From Elysia crispata (taxonomy: Eukaryota > Mollusca > Gastropoda > Plakobranchidae), in assembly GCA_033675545.1 (NCBI GenBank), contig JAWDGP010005352.1, forward strand, positions 446,001 to 510,000: DNA of 64,000 bases. Direction: 5' to 3'. Position numbers and translations under genes: made by a program. The notes beneath the pieces are model-generated. The model saw only the letters and a program-made list of their open reading frames with translations. It had not been told where the DNA came from and searched no databases. Within the stretch, counting starts at the first letter, position 1, and each line of letters starts with the position of its first letter. This document shows positions 29,458-44,008 of this stretch, piece by piece.

Positions 29458-32400
29458 CAGAGAAGATGGCAGAGTCGCACAGTTATAGTACTATCTCTCA
29501 AACCAAACCAAACCTAAATCGTGAAAATGATTGTCACTTCCCCCATGTGGCAGCTGCTACCCGCTCTGTCGAAGGACAATCACCTCCAAGATTGATGATA
29601 TACATGTATTTATGTCAAATGATAATAAAAGATTTACTATGTATCCTGGTTCCGCCCATAGGAAAGAATAATAAAAGCACACTAATTCATAGTAACAGCT
29701 TTTGGATTACAAAATGGAAAATGGAAACTCGATTACATAGCAGCTAAAAGGTGGTCCTATGTATTTTTTTTTTTTAATATAAACACAAGTTGCTCCTTTC
29801 TCCTGCAACTATGAATGTAGCACGTCCATAATCTTAAAGCTGTCATTAAGATTTCTGCCCTGTTTATGCAGTTAAGGGTTGAGAATGTAAGTCCTTCGAA
29901 CACTCTGTTCTAATTTGGTAACGTGGCTCTTACTCTCTGCAATTGTAAAATGCCATCTCCGTCACCCTCCGCCCCCATCTTTCCCTTTTCTTGTTCTTGT
30001 AATGTATTAAACTTACACCACACCAGTACTTAACTTGGGCTGCTTTGAAGCAAGCTGTTTTTCTCTGACTTAAAACAGAGTGATTCATATAAGCTCTGCC
30101 TGAAGTACCGGAAGACAATTATCCCTTCTCAGACTATAGGCTAGATATCAAGTAGCTCTGAATGAAAAAAAAAAAAAGAAAGAAAAAGAAAAAGAAAAAG
30201 GAAAAAAAAAAACAATTCTTTTTTTCTTCTACTTATGAAACTGTCCTAATTTCTTTTTTTGTTTTGTTTTATCAATATTGATTGTTTGTGTGCATGTTTT
30301 ACTCCGAAACCTACCCAGTTGACCCTTTGATGATGCCACTATTCTACTTTTCACTGGAATTTTTAGTTTAGCTGAAATGTTGGTTTTAATATTTCGTAAA
30401 TGATATTTTAGAAATCAAAGAATTTTTTTTAAAACTCTTTTGTTATTCCAGCTAGCATGAAATCGTAGTAACTGTGAAATGTTTCATTGAACAATAATAA
30501 AAAAAAAAAATGAGTATTTTTAATAGTAGATAGTAAACGATGAATTCTAGATCAAAGAACTTGCCACCTGAATAAATTTCTTGCATTTTCAGTGCACAAA
30601 TTGTTTTCGCAATTTATTGAACCAATTTACTCTGCATTGATACATTTTTATTTATTGAAAGTAGATTTTTTGGATTTCACTTTGTTCAGTTAACTTTTTT
30701 TGCTCTCGTTAGCGAGCACTGAATTTTATTTTTCAACTACCACCTCGTTAACTAGGCGTTCTTCTCCTCTTCTTCATGTTTTTTTTTTTTAATTATTGTT
30801 ATTGAATCACTCTTGAATTGGCTAACTTTCAATAAAATTTTGCGCAATGATTATAGAAATTTTAGCTGTTTCGGCTGCTGTGGCATTGTCATGGAAAAGG
30901 CAAATCCTTCTCTCATTTTACGGTAAAAGATGAAGTTGTCCGCTTTTTATAAAACACAAACGCCATGCACTGGCAGGATCGGCAACATACCATTCATTCT
31001 CCACAGCAGTTTGACCTAATATCCAAGCGATCGAGCGAGAGAGCTTATTTCTTTCCGACAAAACTTGATTTCTCCATCGCACAATAATAACTATACCCGG
31101 CGTCAGAGACAAAACCTTGACTGCAATGTGTCCTTTGAGCGCATTAAGTGAGAAGGGAAAAAAATAAATAAACTGACCGTGAATCCGAAGCATGCCCGGG
31201 TTCACGTAATGTAAACCAGACAGGTGACGCTTGGTGCGACACTCACATTCCCTCACGCGGTAGTCACTCCAGGTCTAAAGTCACAGCGCATCACCGCCAC
31301 ACCACAACAGACGCGTCTCGATCACAGCCTGTTTACTGTGAACTGGCAGAGTCGACACAGACTTCCCAATAGCACTGGCTACTGTGCAAAGTCACGCGAG
31401 CGCTGGTTTTGCCGTCTATTTTCCCTCCAGTCCTGTGTGGTGCCCTTCAGCCAGCAGATAGCACTCTGTACACTGTACACCTAGAACTGAGCCTAAAAAG
31501 CTGGGAGGGAGACGCAACCACTCAACTCCAAAAAAGCTGATGCCAGCAAAACACCAAAACGGAGGATTGACTGGCCGGCCAAAACATAACCTTCGCCCTC
31601 CTCCCTTAAGTTAAGGTCTACGCACTCGAGATTTTTTCCGTCCCCAGCTCATCTTCTTGTCTGGCAGACAGCTCGACATCACGCCCCCGCCTTATTGTGT
31701 GAACCTCTTTTTCTCCCCCACTCAACAACAGTGCTCTCCTAGATCCTCGTCATCCCAGCTATCCAGACGAAACAACCAGCGTTTTCTCTAATCTACCGAC
31801 ATTCATTCTTTTTTTCTTTTTTTTTTTCCTTTTAAGCTGTGAAAAGAGGGGTGGGGCGGAGCAATCTGGCAATATTTAATCAACCAGTGTCGATGACTGG
31901 TTGTGCATAGAGGTGTAATATGAGATGAGACGAGAGTGGTGGGAATGTAGGGAGGAAACGCTTCCTTACTTGTTGAGTCACTTGCGTCTATGACCTGCGA
32001 TGTAAGGGAATTACGAGCGCGATTTTTGTGTCACAGACGAGCTATAACTGCTTGAATCAAAAGGGTATCAACGCTCCTCCCTTAATTTTTTTCCCCCAGT
32101 TTGCACCTATCTCCATCTCTCCCCCTATGTCTCTGCCTCTCTGTTTTTCAGCCAATTTCTCTCTTTAACTATTCGGCCCATCTGTCAGCATTTCATTCTG
32201 TCTCTCTTTCTGACTAACAATCTGATATTTTTTTTTCCATCCACCCATATATTTCGCTTTGCGTCTCTTGATCTACCTACCTACCAGAATAATATTGTAA
32301 GTAAAACTTTACAATATATTGTCTGTAAGCTACTGTAGTTGAACACTTTACCCATTATACTCATTTGGAGGGGAACATGTGCTTACCTCCTATCTTATCT

Positions 32401-33506
32401 ATCCAGCTTTATCACTATTTTTTTTTAATTATTATTTATACATGGTTACATTTATTTAGGTAGAATCGATGCATCCATCTATTTATCATTAACCGATCAT
32501 CAAGCACCCGATCTATCCACCAATATAACAGTCAAAAAAGATGTCATCTCCTCTCTTTGCCAGCCTATGTGTCTGTGGTTTCTATCTTTTCAATATATTC
32601 CTGTCCTATATCTCTACTACCATGTCCATTGGCCTTGTCTTTTCCCTGCTCTCTTTCCCTCATGTGGTCTTCTCCTAGTTTCTTTCTCTTGCCATGCTGT
32701 CCTTTCGTCGACGTCGTCATCGTCATCATCATCATCTTCTTTTTCTTCTTCTACCTCTCCCCACCCCCTCCTCCTCCTCCTCCTCCTCCTCCTCAGTCTT
32801 CTTGTAAAGTTCTTCTAACTCTTTTTCTTGTTTTTGTTCTTCTTGCTCTTCATTTTATTCTGATCAGTATTATAATTATAATTTTTATTTTCTCTTAAAA
32901 TTTTAATCATTATTTTTCTTCTGATGTTCATTATCATTATCATCTTTCTTGGTCGACATAATTATTCCTCGTGGACGATTGAAGTTTTTCGTGTTTTGCT
33001 TATACTTATTTCTCTTTTCTTGCTTTCCAAGTGCGGCACTTCGCATGCCGCGTCTTCAGTTACCAGATCCCACCACCAGTACCAGTGACTTGGTCAGAAC
33101 ACCAACAGAGAAAGAGCAAACAAAGTAATGAGTTTATTCAGGCACGACCCTGTGTCGGTTACACGTGCATCTATCATAAGTTTAATGAGATGAGACAGGC
33201 GTGGGACAAAATGACCTACCTGGACTGACTTGTTGATGGTCTGTTTTGTGTCTCTCCTCCCGTGATCAGGCAGGTTCACACAATCAGGTGCAGGCTGGGA
33301 ATCGTCGGTAGTCCGAATAAGATAAACCCTGAGTCTCAACCTGCGATTGTTGGGTCAGCCTTAATGGGGCTCGGTTTTGCCCCTTCATGGCTGTGTTGCA
33401 TCTTCAACTCTGGTTTGCTAAATAGTAGAAAGAAAGCGAAAGAAAGTGCACAGTACGGCCTTTACATCTCGTTTACTCCCACCCTTCATCTCTCCCTCCC
33501 TTCCTT
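27925..33506. other. Non-coding DNA, no gene recognised
   Basis: AT-rich unique sequence with a GA array (29381-29454), A-rich runs near 30168-30212, a GC-richer patch at about 30930-31760, and pyrimidine-rich sequence with short ATC and TCC runs at about 32100-32820. No exon is supported. Confidence 0.5.
29381..29454 (+). repeat. (GA)n microsatellite with one interruption
   Basis: GA units interrupted by TT near 29397, with degenerate purine-rich sequence for about 100 bases upstream. Confidence 0.97.
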
Positions 33507-33627
<121 letters not shown>

Positions 33628-33730
33628 CTTTCTCGCTCTGTTTTAAATTTATTTTTATGCTTTTAAAATCTTTTTTTTTTTAATAATCATTGTTTGCAAC
33701 CTTTCAGTTCACCTTCAGTAGGCAATTATA

Positions 33731-33752
33731 TATCTATCTATCTATCTATCTA

Positions 33753-33812
<60 letters not shown>
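33731..33812 (+). repeat. Composite (TATC)n-(CT)n-(TA)n microsatellite
   Basis: TATC units 33731-33752, CT units to about 33766, TA units to about 33812, then degenerate TA/CA. Confidence 0.96.
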
Positions 33813-33815
<3 letters not shown>

Positions 33816-34096
33816 ACATACATATATAGAAATATAGAAATATAACTGGAGGAATGATGCTTTTTATCATCATTTCACAAGACCAGTTTCACACAACGCA
33901 AGGTGCTGTTATGTTTAATGACTTATTATTTAAAATGTTTTTCCACTTAGATGTATGATGCCTTAAACGATGGTATTCCGTTTTCCACATATTAGTAATC
34001 CTCTTTAAAAAAAAATTAAAACTTAACATGCCTTCTCGTTTTCACCCGGTTTTGTACGTCTCCCTATACCTCTTGTCGGTCGCTCTTTCTGACTGA

Positions 34097-34200
<104 letters not shown>

Positions 34201-34399
34201 CTCTCTTTCTATCTCTCTCTCTCTACTTCTCTCTTTCTATTTCTTTCTCCTGTATGCTTTATATGTTAATATGGATATGTCTGATTTTTTTTTTGCTTAC
34301 CCTCTCATCTTCCATTCCTTCATGACAAAATAAATATTTATCCACAAAATCTCGACCGATAATTATCATAAATTGGGTGCTGTGCTTCAATCTCACCCC

Positions 34400-34411
34400 T
34401 CTCTCTGTCTC

Positions 34412-34499
<88 letters not shown>
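34400..34499 (+). repeat. (CT)n microsatellite
   Basis: CT units with two GT interruptions in the first 20 bases, then pure from 34420 to 34499. Confidence 0.97.
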
Positions 34500-34502
<3 letters not shown>

Positions 34503-36254
34503 TATGACCAATTTTTGTCTGGGAAAAGCAAAAAGGTAGAAATAATTTGATATAGAGATTAAAAGACAGGTAGGCTGAGTGGGAAGGACGTGCTTAAAAT
34601 ATAAGTTATTCGCCTGTTTCACCCCTGCCCTTTCATTAATGCAGAGCAGGCGATACCTGATCCCACCTTTGTCGCCTCGTCAAACAAATCCAAAATTCAT
34701 CTTAGACCACCTGGATGTTACTGGTCTCAGAGGTTTTCTTTTTCTAGAACCAAAATCGAAAGTGTTATCCGGAATCTCATATGGCACGTTAAAATACTTA
34801 GAAATAATACTTTTGTCACGTTTGATCAGCAAAGACTTCTTCGTTCTAGCGGTTAATCTACGCTGTGGTTTGTTTCTCTATCGTGCATGATTAAAGCTGA
34901 AGAAGAAGAAAAAAGGAGGACGTTTTATATCCTGAAAACATCACACACATATTATATAAAGATAGGACTATCAAATCGACCATCGTTAGAACGAAGGAGC
35001 AATAATCATTCGCTATCCTTGAAAGATATAGTCAAAATGGGCGAACCAGAAGGTTTTATTTAAAATAGTTCGAAAAGACATGTGAGCGCAATTTATAGTT
35101 TTCACAAGCGGTTGAAATAATAAAGGATAGAAGGCAAAATCTTTCTACCGTATATGTTTGGTGTGACATTAGGATTAATCAATAAAACTTATTTTTTTTA
35201 GTTCTCCTTTTATTCTTCATTTCTTTTTTTCCTTTTTAATTACTGCAAACCATTTACTTTTTGTATAAATTTCCAATTTCAGGTGATCCTGATTGTAAAA
35301 TTAATAGCCTCTCCAATATTTTTGGAAACGCTTGACTGGGCTTCTTAAAAAAATAAAAATAAAAAAGGAAAAGCATAATTACATACATGTATCGGAGATA
35401 ACGTATTATAGCCCTATGCTTTTGATTATAGAATGTGCCAGCATTGAGTTATAAAGAAAAACGAAGGTAATCAAAGTGGATAAATTCTCAAATCGATGTA
35501 GTAATTATGAAAGGGATGAGTGCATTTTACGACGATGAATTCGATATAATTTATCCTGAACTGTATAAAATTATGGACCATGAATCTGCTCATACCTTAA
35601 TCCAATTCATCACACGCAAAAGAATACTTCATAATTATTAACCTACTAGCATGATATTATCTCCAGATCCCCAATGTGATGAGTTTTTAGGATTATCAGA
35701 ATCGACAGTTGCTCTAGTGTTAGTTCACATGCCCCCAATCCGCATATTATTATAATCATTACTGTTTGGTCTCCGTTCCACAAGCTAAAGCTAGGTCCCT
35801 GTGGCCAATTGGTGTAGACGGGCTAAGGATAAGTGCAGAAGGGCCTCTGTCTAGGTTGGTTTTTGAGGTGTGATCCATCAAGATGGTATAGAGCATCTGC
35901 TTACAATCAGTAACTGCTGAACCACTGCTTCTTTGCTATTGTCCTAACAGTAAACTGGATTGGAGCAAGTTGAGACTTCTCACCATTAACGAGCATTGCT
36001 GAAATGTCTTCCATCAAAATAATGTAAAAAACACGTTTAAACAAATCACGAAAACTTGTTCATTCGGTGCATGCGATCGGTAGACACTAGACAAAGGCGT
36101 CAGCTGCCATGCAATGTGAATAATGAAGGCGTAGAAAAACGTTCTTATACAGAGTACTGCTACTCTTCATTTCCACCGATTTTCACGTCAAACATGATCA
36201 CTTCAAGCAAACATTGTGCGTGAACATTTCCATCGCACTCTAAATGCTGTACAT

Positions 36255-36318
36255 GTTGTTGTTGTTGTTGCTGTTGTTGTTGCTGTTGTTGTTGTTGTTG
36301 TCGTCGTCGTCGTTGTTG
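36255..36318 (+). repeat. (TTG)n with TCG/CTG variants
   Basis: About 21 trinucleotide units, mainly TTG with interspersed CTG and TCG. On the minus strand this lies inside an 85-codon frame giving RRRR followed by a polyGln run. Confidence 0.95.
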
Positions 36319-38232
36319 TGCTGCTCTCCTGTAAATATCACCTGCGCCATCACATTTTGGGCTCGACAATGTAAAATCGGATCTACTACCCACCACGGAC
36401 ATCACGATGAATTTCATTCCGATTCTAAGGTGAAATTACGAGCGAAACCACCACAACTATAGCAGAATGAGTAAACTGTTGATTGCAAGTTAAAAAGATA
36501 GACAAATCTACTGAACCTTGTTACATCTTATCATTTTTGTTAAGTGAGACACTCATATCATGTGCAGTAACAGCGTTGGCACGAAAAGAATGAAAACGAC
36601 GTATGACTGACTACCATTTTACTATAAACGTACATCTTAGATAACTTTCCTTTTGTACCAAGCTGAGCAAGGTGTCCTTCATGCGTTAATTATATAAGAT
36701 AATGAATTTCATTGTCGACGGAGGATCTTGCAGCATTCTAAGTGCATCATTTTGGAACTTGAGGCAAGTAAAAGGCAAAAATGTCGGAATCAAAGTAATC
36801 GTAATGTGCGCATATTTACACCCATTATCTTTGAAGTACATACTTAGGCAAAATTGAGTGGCCTTTAGAATGTCAATCGAAAGTAAAAAAAAAGAACACG
36901 TCTCTGTATTCAAAGAACAACTTGAAAGGACAAATACAGCGTAAAAATATTAAGAAATGCACACGCGTTGCTAACAACGCGCATTATAATTTGGGAAACC
37001 TACGAGCTTCAAGCTTTACAGAAAGTTTATAATAGAGATTTTGTTGACCTGGTCACTTTCTAATTCTAACAATGCATTCTTGTTATCATTTTCATCCAAA
37101 ACTTCCCACAATCTACTATTATTTCTTTTACTCTGTCAAGTTTAAAAAAAAAAAAAAGAAAAGAAAAGAAAAACAAAAATAAAAACAAACAAAACAAAAT
37201 GAAAACAAAAAAGAAAATAGCAATGATAATGGTTTTCTGTTATTACATATCACTCAGCAAAGAGATGAGACTGCAGTAAGTAGTCTTTCTTCTTTCCTTC
37301 TATTCTGGTCAGGAGTTTATAAATCTGTATGTGGCGACCTGAGTGTGACTACTCGTTTATTCCTAAAGCTTGCACCAATATCTTTAGCGGTTCTCAGCAA
37401 ATTCCTTCCTCTTCGTCTTAATACTCAATCATTTTAACGCTGGAACGAGTATTTAACACATCTAAAAGCCGTTCAGTAAAAGCATTGTACACAATTTTTT
37501 CCTTTATGCAGTAACCAGATAAATTGTAAGCGAAGTGTTTTATTGCAAGAGTACGCTGACCTAGACAATACCAAGGCCATTATATTCATCTATGTCATAT
37601 AGCATAGCGCTTCGTTATTTTCGTTTTCCACGTGACGTTGCTTGCACGGTGTACTTTTAGTAACAAGAAAAACCTCATCTGTGTCTGCTACCTCATTTCA
37701 TGTATTGCGACTTCGGAGCTTCTCTATCGTAGTTTCTTGTTGCGCCGTCTTCGATGTAGAGTCATCCTTTATACGTAGCACAATCTCATTCGCCTTGCAT
37801 GACTTGGGAATAACAAATACTCGACTGATTCAAGCATTTTTGTTGGTAACATAACGTAAGAACTCAAGAAATGTATAATGCTTTTTGTTGTTGTTGTTGT
37901 TGTTGTTGTTTCTAATAAAGATCAGATTTCTACGTCTGAATTTCACCTGAGGGCTCCTCTGATATGATATATTGATTATTGTCTTACCTTAATATTAGCC
38001 TAGATGCGCTTTGTCAAAACGCCATTAGTTCACTCTGGGAAAAGGCATGTATAAGAATTAGAATTATGCTATAGAGGGCATGATATAATTTTTATTTCCT
38101 TCTCTTCGTTCAAGGCTACCAACCTATCTGCTGGTCGGTCTGTCAACATAGCCACTGTTTGTTTTTTGTTGTTTTTTTTTTTTTTTTGGTCTTGAATTTG
38201 TCTTGGATTTATTTCATTCCATCTTAACATTG

Positions 38233-38391
38233 AGAGTTATGATAGCCACTGTATCTTTATTGCCTAAATCTCTTTAAGCCTTGGTTTTTTTTTTAGTCGC
38301 TCTTCACAGCAAGAGTTATGATAGCCACTGTATCTTTATTGCCTAAATCTCTTTAAGCCTTGTTTTTTTTAAAAGTCGCTCTTCACAGCAA
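38233..38391 (+). repeat. Two-copy tandem duplication, period 79 bp
   Basis: The block from agagttatgatagccactg at 38233, through a poly-T run and agtcgctcttcacagcaa, is repeated at 38312. The copies are nearly identical except around the poly-T run, so the duplication is recent. Confidence 0.92.
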
Positions 38392-39640
38392 GCCCAAGTT
38401 CGCCGCTTTCAATAGGCAGATTATAATTAACTCGTGAACGAATCTGAAAATAAGGATCTTTGGAAATGTATGTTTTTCTTGATATCACAGCCTTCTGCCA
38501 GCGAGGTTCTTCGGCTGCCTGGCCCTGACATTGAGAATTGTAAAGTTGTAATCATGAAAGTTTAATGCATTTTATATGCAAACGACTTCGAAGCGTCCCA
38601 CTTGGTGAAATACAAATAATTTACAAAAACTTTTAAATACCCTTGCAGATTGGGACATAAAGGATTTCCGATACCGTATTTGATTTAGATTTGAAAATTT
38701 TCCACCCTTACAGGCTTATCACAGAGATGTGTTTAGCTTCCTCTCGTATTACAAGCGCAAACTTGAGTCCCATGAATGAAAGACAAGAGAATATGAATGC
38801 ACTTTTGTGAATTCCAAAGAGCCTTAAGTAAACTGTCCGAAAACAAATTCCATGCTTTGTAAATCTCCTCATGTATGTAAAGATCATGACATGCACTTTA
38901 AGAAAAATTCTTTATCACCTTATGACTGTAGGCGTTTCTCTATTATTCGTTCACTTTACTTTTTTTTTTTTTAACATCAAATTCTTTTTACTTTCATTAA
39001 GTTTGCCATCTACTATCGATGGTAATCTTAAATTGATCTTATCTGCCCATGTTTGTGTGGAAGAAACTAATTACATGTTGGCCAAATTTGAAAATCCAAC
39101 CAGTTCTTAAACATTTTTTTTTCTTTTCAGCTTTTTTTTTTCTGGCAGTTATAAACTAAAGTTATGTTTTAATATTTATGCCAGGTCGCCTCACCTTCGA
39201 TTCGCTAATTTCCTCACTCATGCGGCATCAAAGCAAAGTGAAACAGCTATAGCAAATTGACCTGATGTGTTTACGACTTCTGTCAGAACTGGTGGACTGC
39301 CACATACATCAGTGGGATTGATGAAAGAGTTTATAGAAAGAAAAAAAAAAGCAACAAATGAATAAATTAACTAATAAATCGCAAAATAAATGTGCTAGGA
39401 AATAAATGAATGGAGGAGAAATGAAGTAATGGGAGCAGAGGTTGTCTTGCCATTACATGCCCAATATCAATGCGCAGAATAAGATTTTTCAAGGTTAAAT
39501 ATATTAAAGAAGTGAGGAAATTTCTGACTGTCTATCTGGGAGTTTTTGTGCTTTGGAGAGGCATATTGCCGGTAAACGTATTAATAGCCTAATAGACGCT
39601 TTGGTAGTTAACGCACCGAATCTACAGATAGGCGTCTTTT

Positions 39641-39833
<193 letters not shown>

Positions 39834-40025
39834 ATGTTTTATAACATTGTTATTGATTATTTCTTTTCTTAAATTTTTATAATGCCGATTTGTTTGCAGT
39901 TGATGAATGCACAAAAATAAATGGAGGGCGGAAAAAGATTTATTTAAATAGACAAAATTTTCTAACCAAACATCTCCTCCCATTTCAGCGTTTCAATCCA
40001 TAAACCAGTTTTGATGATAAACCTA

Positions 40026-40026
40026 A

Positions 40027-40085
<59 letters not shown>
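40026..40085 (+). repeat. (AAT)n microsatellite
   Basis: About 20 AAT units, in the opposite strand sense to the ATT array 200 bp upstream. Confidence 0.97.
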
Positions 40086-40086
<1 letters not shown>

Positions 40087-42239
40087 CCATTGATATTAAG
40101 ATAATTAATTCGCATATGCGGCGAGCGGGTATTATATAATTGATAGAGAAGCAGATATGAAAATTTCTTCGGGCATTTTTCTGAGCACAAGAGAATCTCT
40201 GTTTTACCGTGGACTCTATTGTGTCTTAAATTTCCCCATTCTCTAGATGGCGGCTTGTCCTGTTTCTAAAATATATAAATATAAAAATATATCATCTCTC
40301 TCACCCCCTTATCTAAACCTCTCAAGTCTCTGTGCTGATTACAATACTCCTTATAAATTACCATACATGATAGTAAAGAAATAAATCTCAAGTTGAAGTA
40401 TAAATCGCATGTATTGTGCGGTTTTCCCCCAAGAAACACTTTCGTAGAATATTCACTAGATCGTCTTTTTTCATGACATAGTGTGCTTCTCATAATGGAG
40501 TATGTGGCGTTGCAAGGTACCGGGTACTATTCCAGATCCGTGAAAGATTATAGTAGCAAAAAAGATTTTTATCCGGTTCGGCCGTTGTGCTTTCCTTTCA
40601 AACGGCATAGTCACTCCAATTCTTCTCAACATTGGGTCTAGTTGTCATAGAATGTGGATGAACCTGAGTTATTTTCTACATATCTGGCGTGACTTCGCAA
40701 ATTCAACGTGCTTTTAATGTCTTCAAAGTATCTTTCAATCGGTACTGCGTCTCCTAAGTCCATCGAGAATCTGTTGTCGGTGTCTTAAATCTCCCCCTAT
40801 CAATGTTGCGACGAATGTCAGCTCAGTGCGTTTGTCAAGTATCGTTTGGGGGTCATCAGCCAAGCAGAATTTACTGTCCTTAAATAAACATGGGCAAGGA
40901 AATCGGAGAATGGCCATCAGCTTGTCGCATCCCTCCACGATTCAAGCGCGCTGAATGAGAATCGGTTTAGGTTTTCTTTATCCCTATTTTTCAAAGGATT
41001 ATTAAGATTAGTTTAGTTTAGATCCAGCATACTTAAAAGGATCTCTCTGCACAAGCAATTGTTTTTCTCCCTTACTATAGAGGTGTAGTAGTTCCTTTCA
41101 TGCAGTTCATTATCTATGTAGCATCTGTGGATTTTGACCGTGAAATGTTGTATTCTGAGGGGACAACACTTTTTATTTCTAGTGGACTTAGGGATCGCCG
41201 CGGGTTTCAAGTGTCCCCGTTGCCCCATCTAGCCAGACGGAGGGTGTCACCATCCACACAGTGACCACTTGACCGCGTGCTCTGTCGCACCGCTTGCCCG
41301 GTATGAGGGACGTCCGCCGCTGATACCAATACAAAGGTTTCGCCTAACCTTTTTTTCGCTGACGAAACTGCGTGGTTGTGTGTGTGTGTGTTTGGGGGTG
41401 GGGGATGGGGTGGAATAAAGTAATCGCGCTGTCCATTTTAACATGCAGACGGTTGGAACAGTGCTACCACCTGTTAGATTTTCTCGCAATGCCGTTTTGA
41501 GATTTGTTTACAAGAACTGTGGAGATTAGCGGAGAAATTTTTTTTCGCTGTCAAACCAAAGTTGCCACCACAATAATCATTGTAACAATCTTTGAGAGAT
41601 TACCAGTTTGCGACATTCAATAAATGCTCTTTTAATCAGAAGCCTGTTTATTTTGAGAAGCCCATCTGATTACTTATGTCAACTCGACGAAGTCCAGTCT
41701 TGCAACAAACTACCTCCAACGCTCCAACAACACAAGCTTGAGCAGAGAAAACCAGTGAAACACAAACGAAAGACCTATAATACCAGGGTCGAGTCCATCG
41801 AGGACAGATTGTGTGACCAACCTCAGCTGACCCAGAATGTGGCGACTATTGCGCATTCTTGTTGTGGGTCTCGGACTATTACTGAAGCCGTATTGTCATT
41901 GTCTATGTCGGCTGAAGGTCTCTTGCCTAACCTATTTTGCATTGTTGTCTCTCCACCTATCCAGGTGTCTATAAGGTCTATAACTGCTTCCCTGTCACAT
42001 TTTACGATGAGCTTGTTTTCCTCTCTGCTTTGGGGGTCTTTTTTTTGTCATGTTCTTGTTCCGTTTAAGATGTGATAGGCCAAGCATAATTTGTGTTCAC
42101 TGCTGAAATGAAAATTGTTTCAAGTCTATTACTGTGGTTTTTTTTTTCTTTTGAGGCTTTACAGATGCTAAGTCTGTGAGGGATTATTTTCTTTTCTGCA
42201 CCTGGACTTCTGCACTTGTTCTGGGTTTTTAAAAAAAGA
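40086..42239. other. Non-coding DNA, no gene recognised
   Basis: Unique sequence, GC-richer at about 40730-40950 and 41160-41300. A + frame of 155 codons (41608-42075) opens with TTG, not ATG, and matches no family I know. A short GT run is at about 41379-41391. Confidence 0.5.
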
Positions 42240-42276
42240 GGGGGGGGGGAGAGAGATAGATAGATAGATAGAGAAT

Positions 42277-42342
<66 letters not shown>
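42240..42342 (+). repeat. G-run, (GATA)n and (GA)n microsatellite
   Basis: About ten G, then GATA units (about 42255-42270), then GA units 42279-42342. Degenerate purine-rich sequence continues to about 42565. Confidence 0.96.
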
Positions 42343-42347
<5 letters not shown>

Positions 42348-43871
42348 CCCCTAAATCGAAAGATAGATAGAGATGTGGGTTGAATATTAGAAAGAACCAC
42401 ATAAAAAGAATAGAAAAAAAAGGGAAAAGGGAAAAGAAGAAGAGAAGAGAAAAGTGAATGAGTGAAGGAGGGTCTGATTGCGAGATAGAGCATGAGAGAG
42501 TGTGAGAGAGAAAAAATTAGGGAGAGTAAGAGAGTATTGAGAGAGAGAGAGTGGAAGAGCGAGAGAGCGTGATGAAATCGGATTATGAAACTTATCTTCA
42601 GGCAGACACAATCCATATCATCACCTGGATTGAAATGCTCTCTAAAGGTTAAGAGAAGCTCTGAAGCCATTTTTTTTCCCCAGAAAGCTGGTTAATAAAA
42701 TTCACCTGGTAAATGTCTCTACCACTATGCTTGTTATAATTACAAAATTGCTGATGTTGCTATTTGCATTTTATCCATAATTATGAGTTTGCGGATGTGA
42801 AATGTTGTGCCCTCAGAAGTCGATGACCATAGGACGTAAAGCCATTTATGTTTCGGTAGAAAATCTGACGGCAATTTTTTTTTTTAACTTTCATGAACAT
42901 ATATATATATTTTAAATTTCTTTAAACCACAAAATTATCAAGAAAGGAAACCAAAATGGGCCGCTTGTATTCTATATAGACTGCTTTTCAAAGTTCCCAT
43001 TTGCCAAGGGACTGAAAGTAGTGGCGTGTGTTTTTGTTTTTTCTAAGAGGTCATTGATGCAGTTCTCCGGTGCGTTATGGGAGAAGATCAAGCTATTAAT
43101 GCGGGCAATTCTAAAAGCAGTTAATTTGGTTTTGAAAGATTCGAAAAGATTTATGAATGATTAGTTGGTTGAATTCATCGACGCATAATCATGCACTCCA
43201 TTTAAAAACTTACTCTATAAATTTCTCCAAGAAAGAACATGCAGGATGTCTATCCTTACTGATTTTATGGTTCTTGATGAAAAGTTTAATTGATGCTGAT
43301 CCGCCGGCCGTTTCTATCCAATATCAAGATATAAAACGACATCTTTAAAATAAGATCTACACAAATCGAAAGAATTATGAAAGATATTTTGAGCAGCTGC
43401 TGATAAATAATACAACGATAATAAACCAGTTGATTTCATGTTTTCAATTGTGGATCATGGAGAAGGTCATTTTTCTCCAATTTTGCCAACATCTAACTTT
43501 TTAGAATCGACATTCAATATAGAAAGGTAGAAACCTCCAAGCTTGGGGTTTATTCGACTTGGGATTTTCTTGGAAGTGAATCTAGACTGGATACAATCTT
43601 AATGCTCAGATCATGTCAAGATGTAGCTCTAGATTGTCTGACTCCGGAAATAAAACACTGGTGACCGATTTCTTTCATCCTAAACGTCCATGAAAAATTC
43701 GCGAAATCCGTAAGGAATATCTTATTTATTACAAAAGACAAACATTACGACATTGAATTTTATTTACTGCAATCTCGTCCTTTATTAACTGTAAAGGAAT
43801 AATGTTTGCATAACTTAAATGTTAAGTGTGTCCGACTCAATTATGTCCATAAAAACAAAAGAAAAGGTACG

Positions 43872-44008
<137 letters not shown>

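Larger units (their letters stand above)
34500..39640. other. Non-coding DNA, no gene recognised
   Basis: AT-rich sequence with TTG runs at 36255-36318 and about 37885-37911, an A-rich segment at about 37142-37215, and the 79-bp duplication at 38233-38391. A 103-codon GTG-started + frame at 34579-34890 has no recognisable features. Confidence 0.55.

Noticed and set aside
41608..42075. 155-codon + strand frame
   Set aside because: It begins with TTG, has no ATG until far inside, shows no domain, and no convincing splice sites define an exon. An unrecognised exon cannot be excluded.
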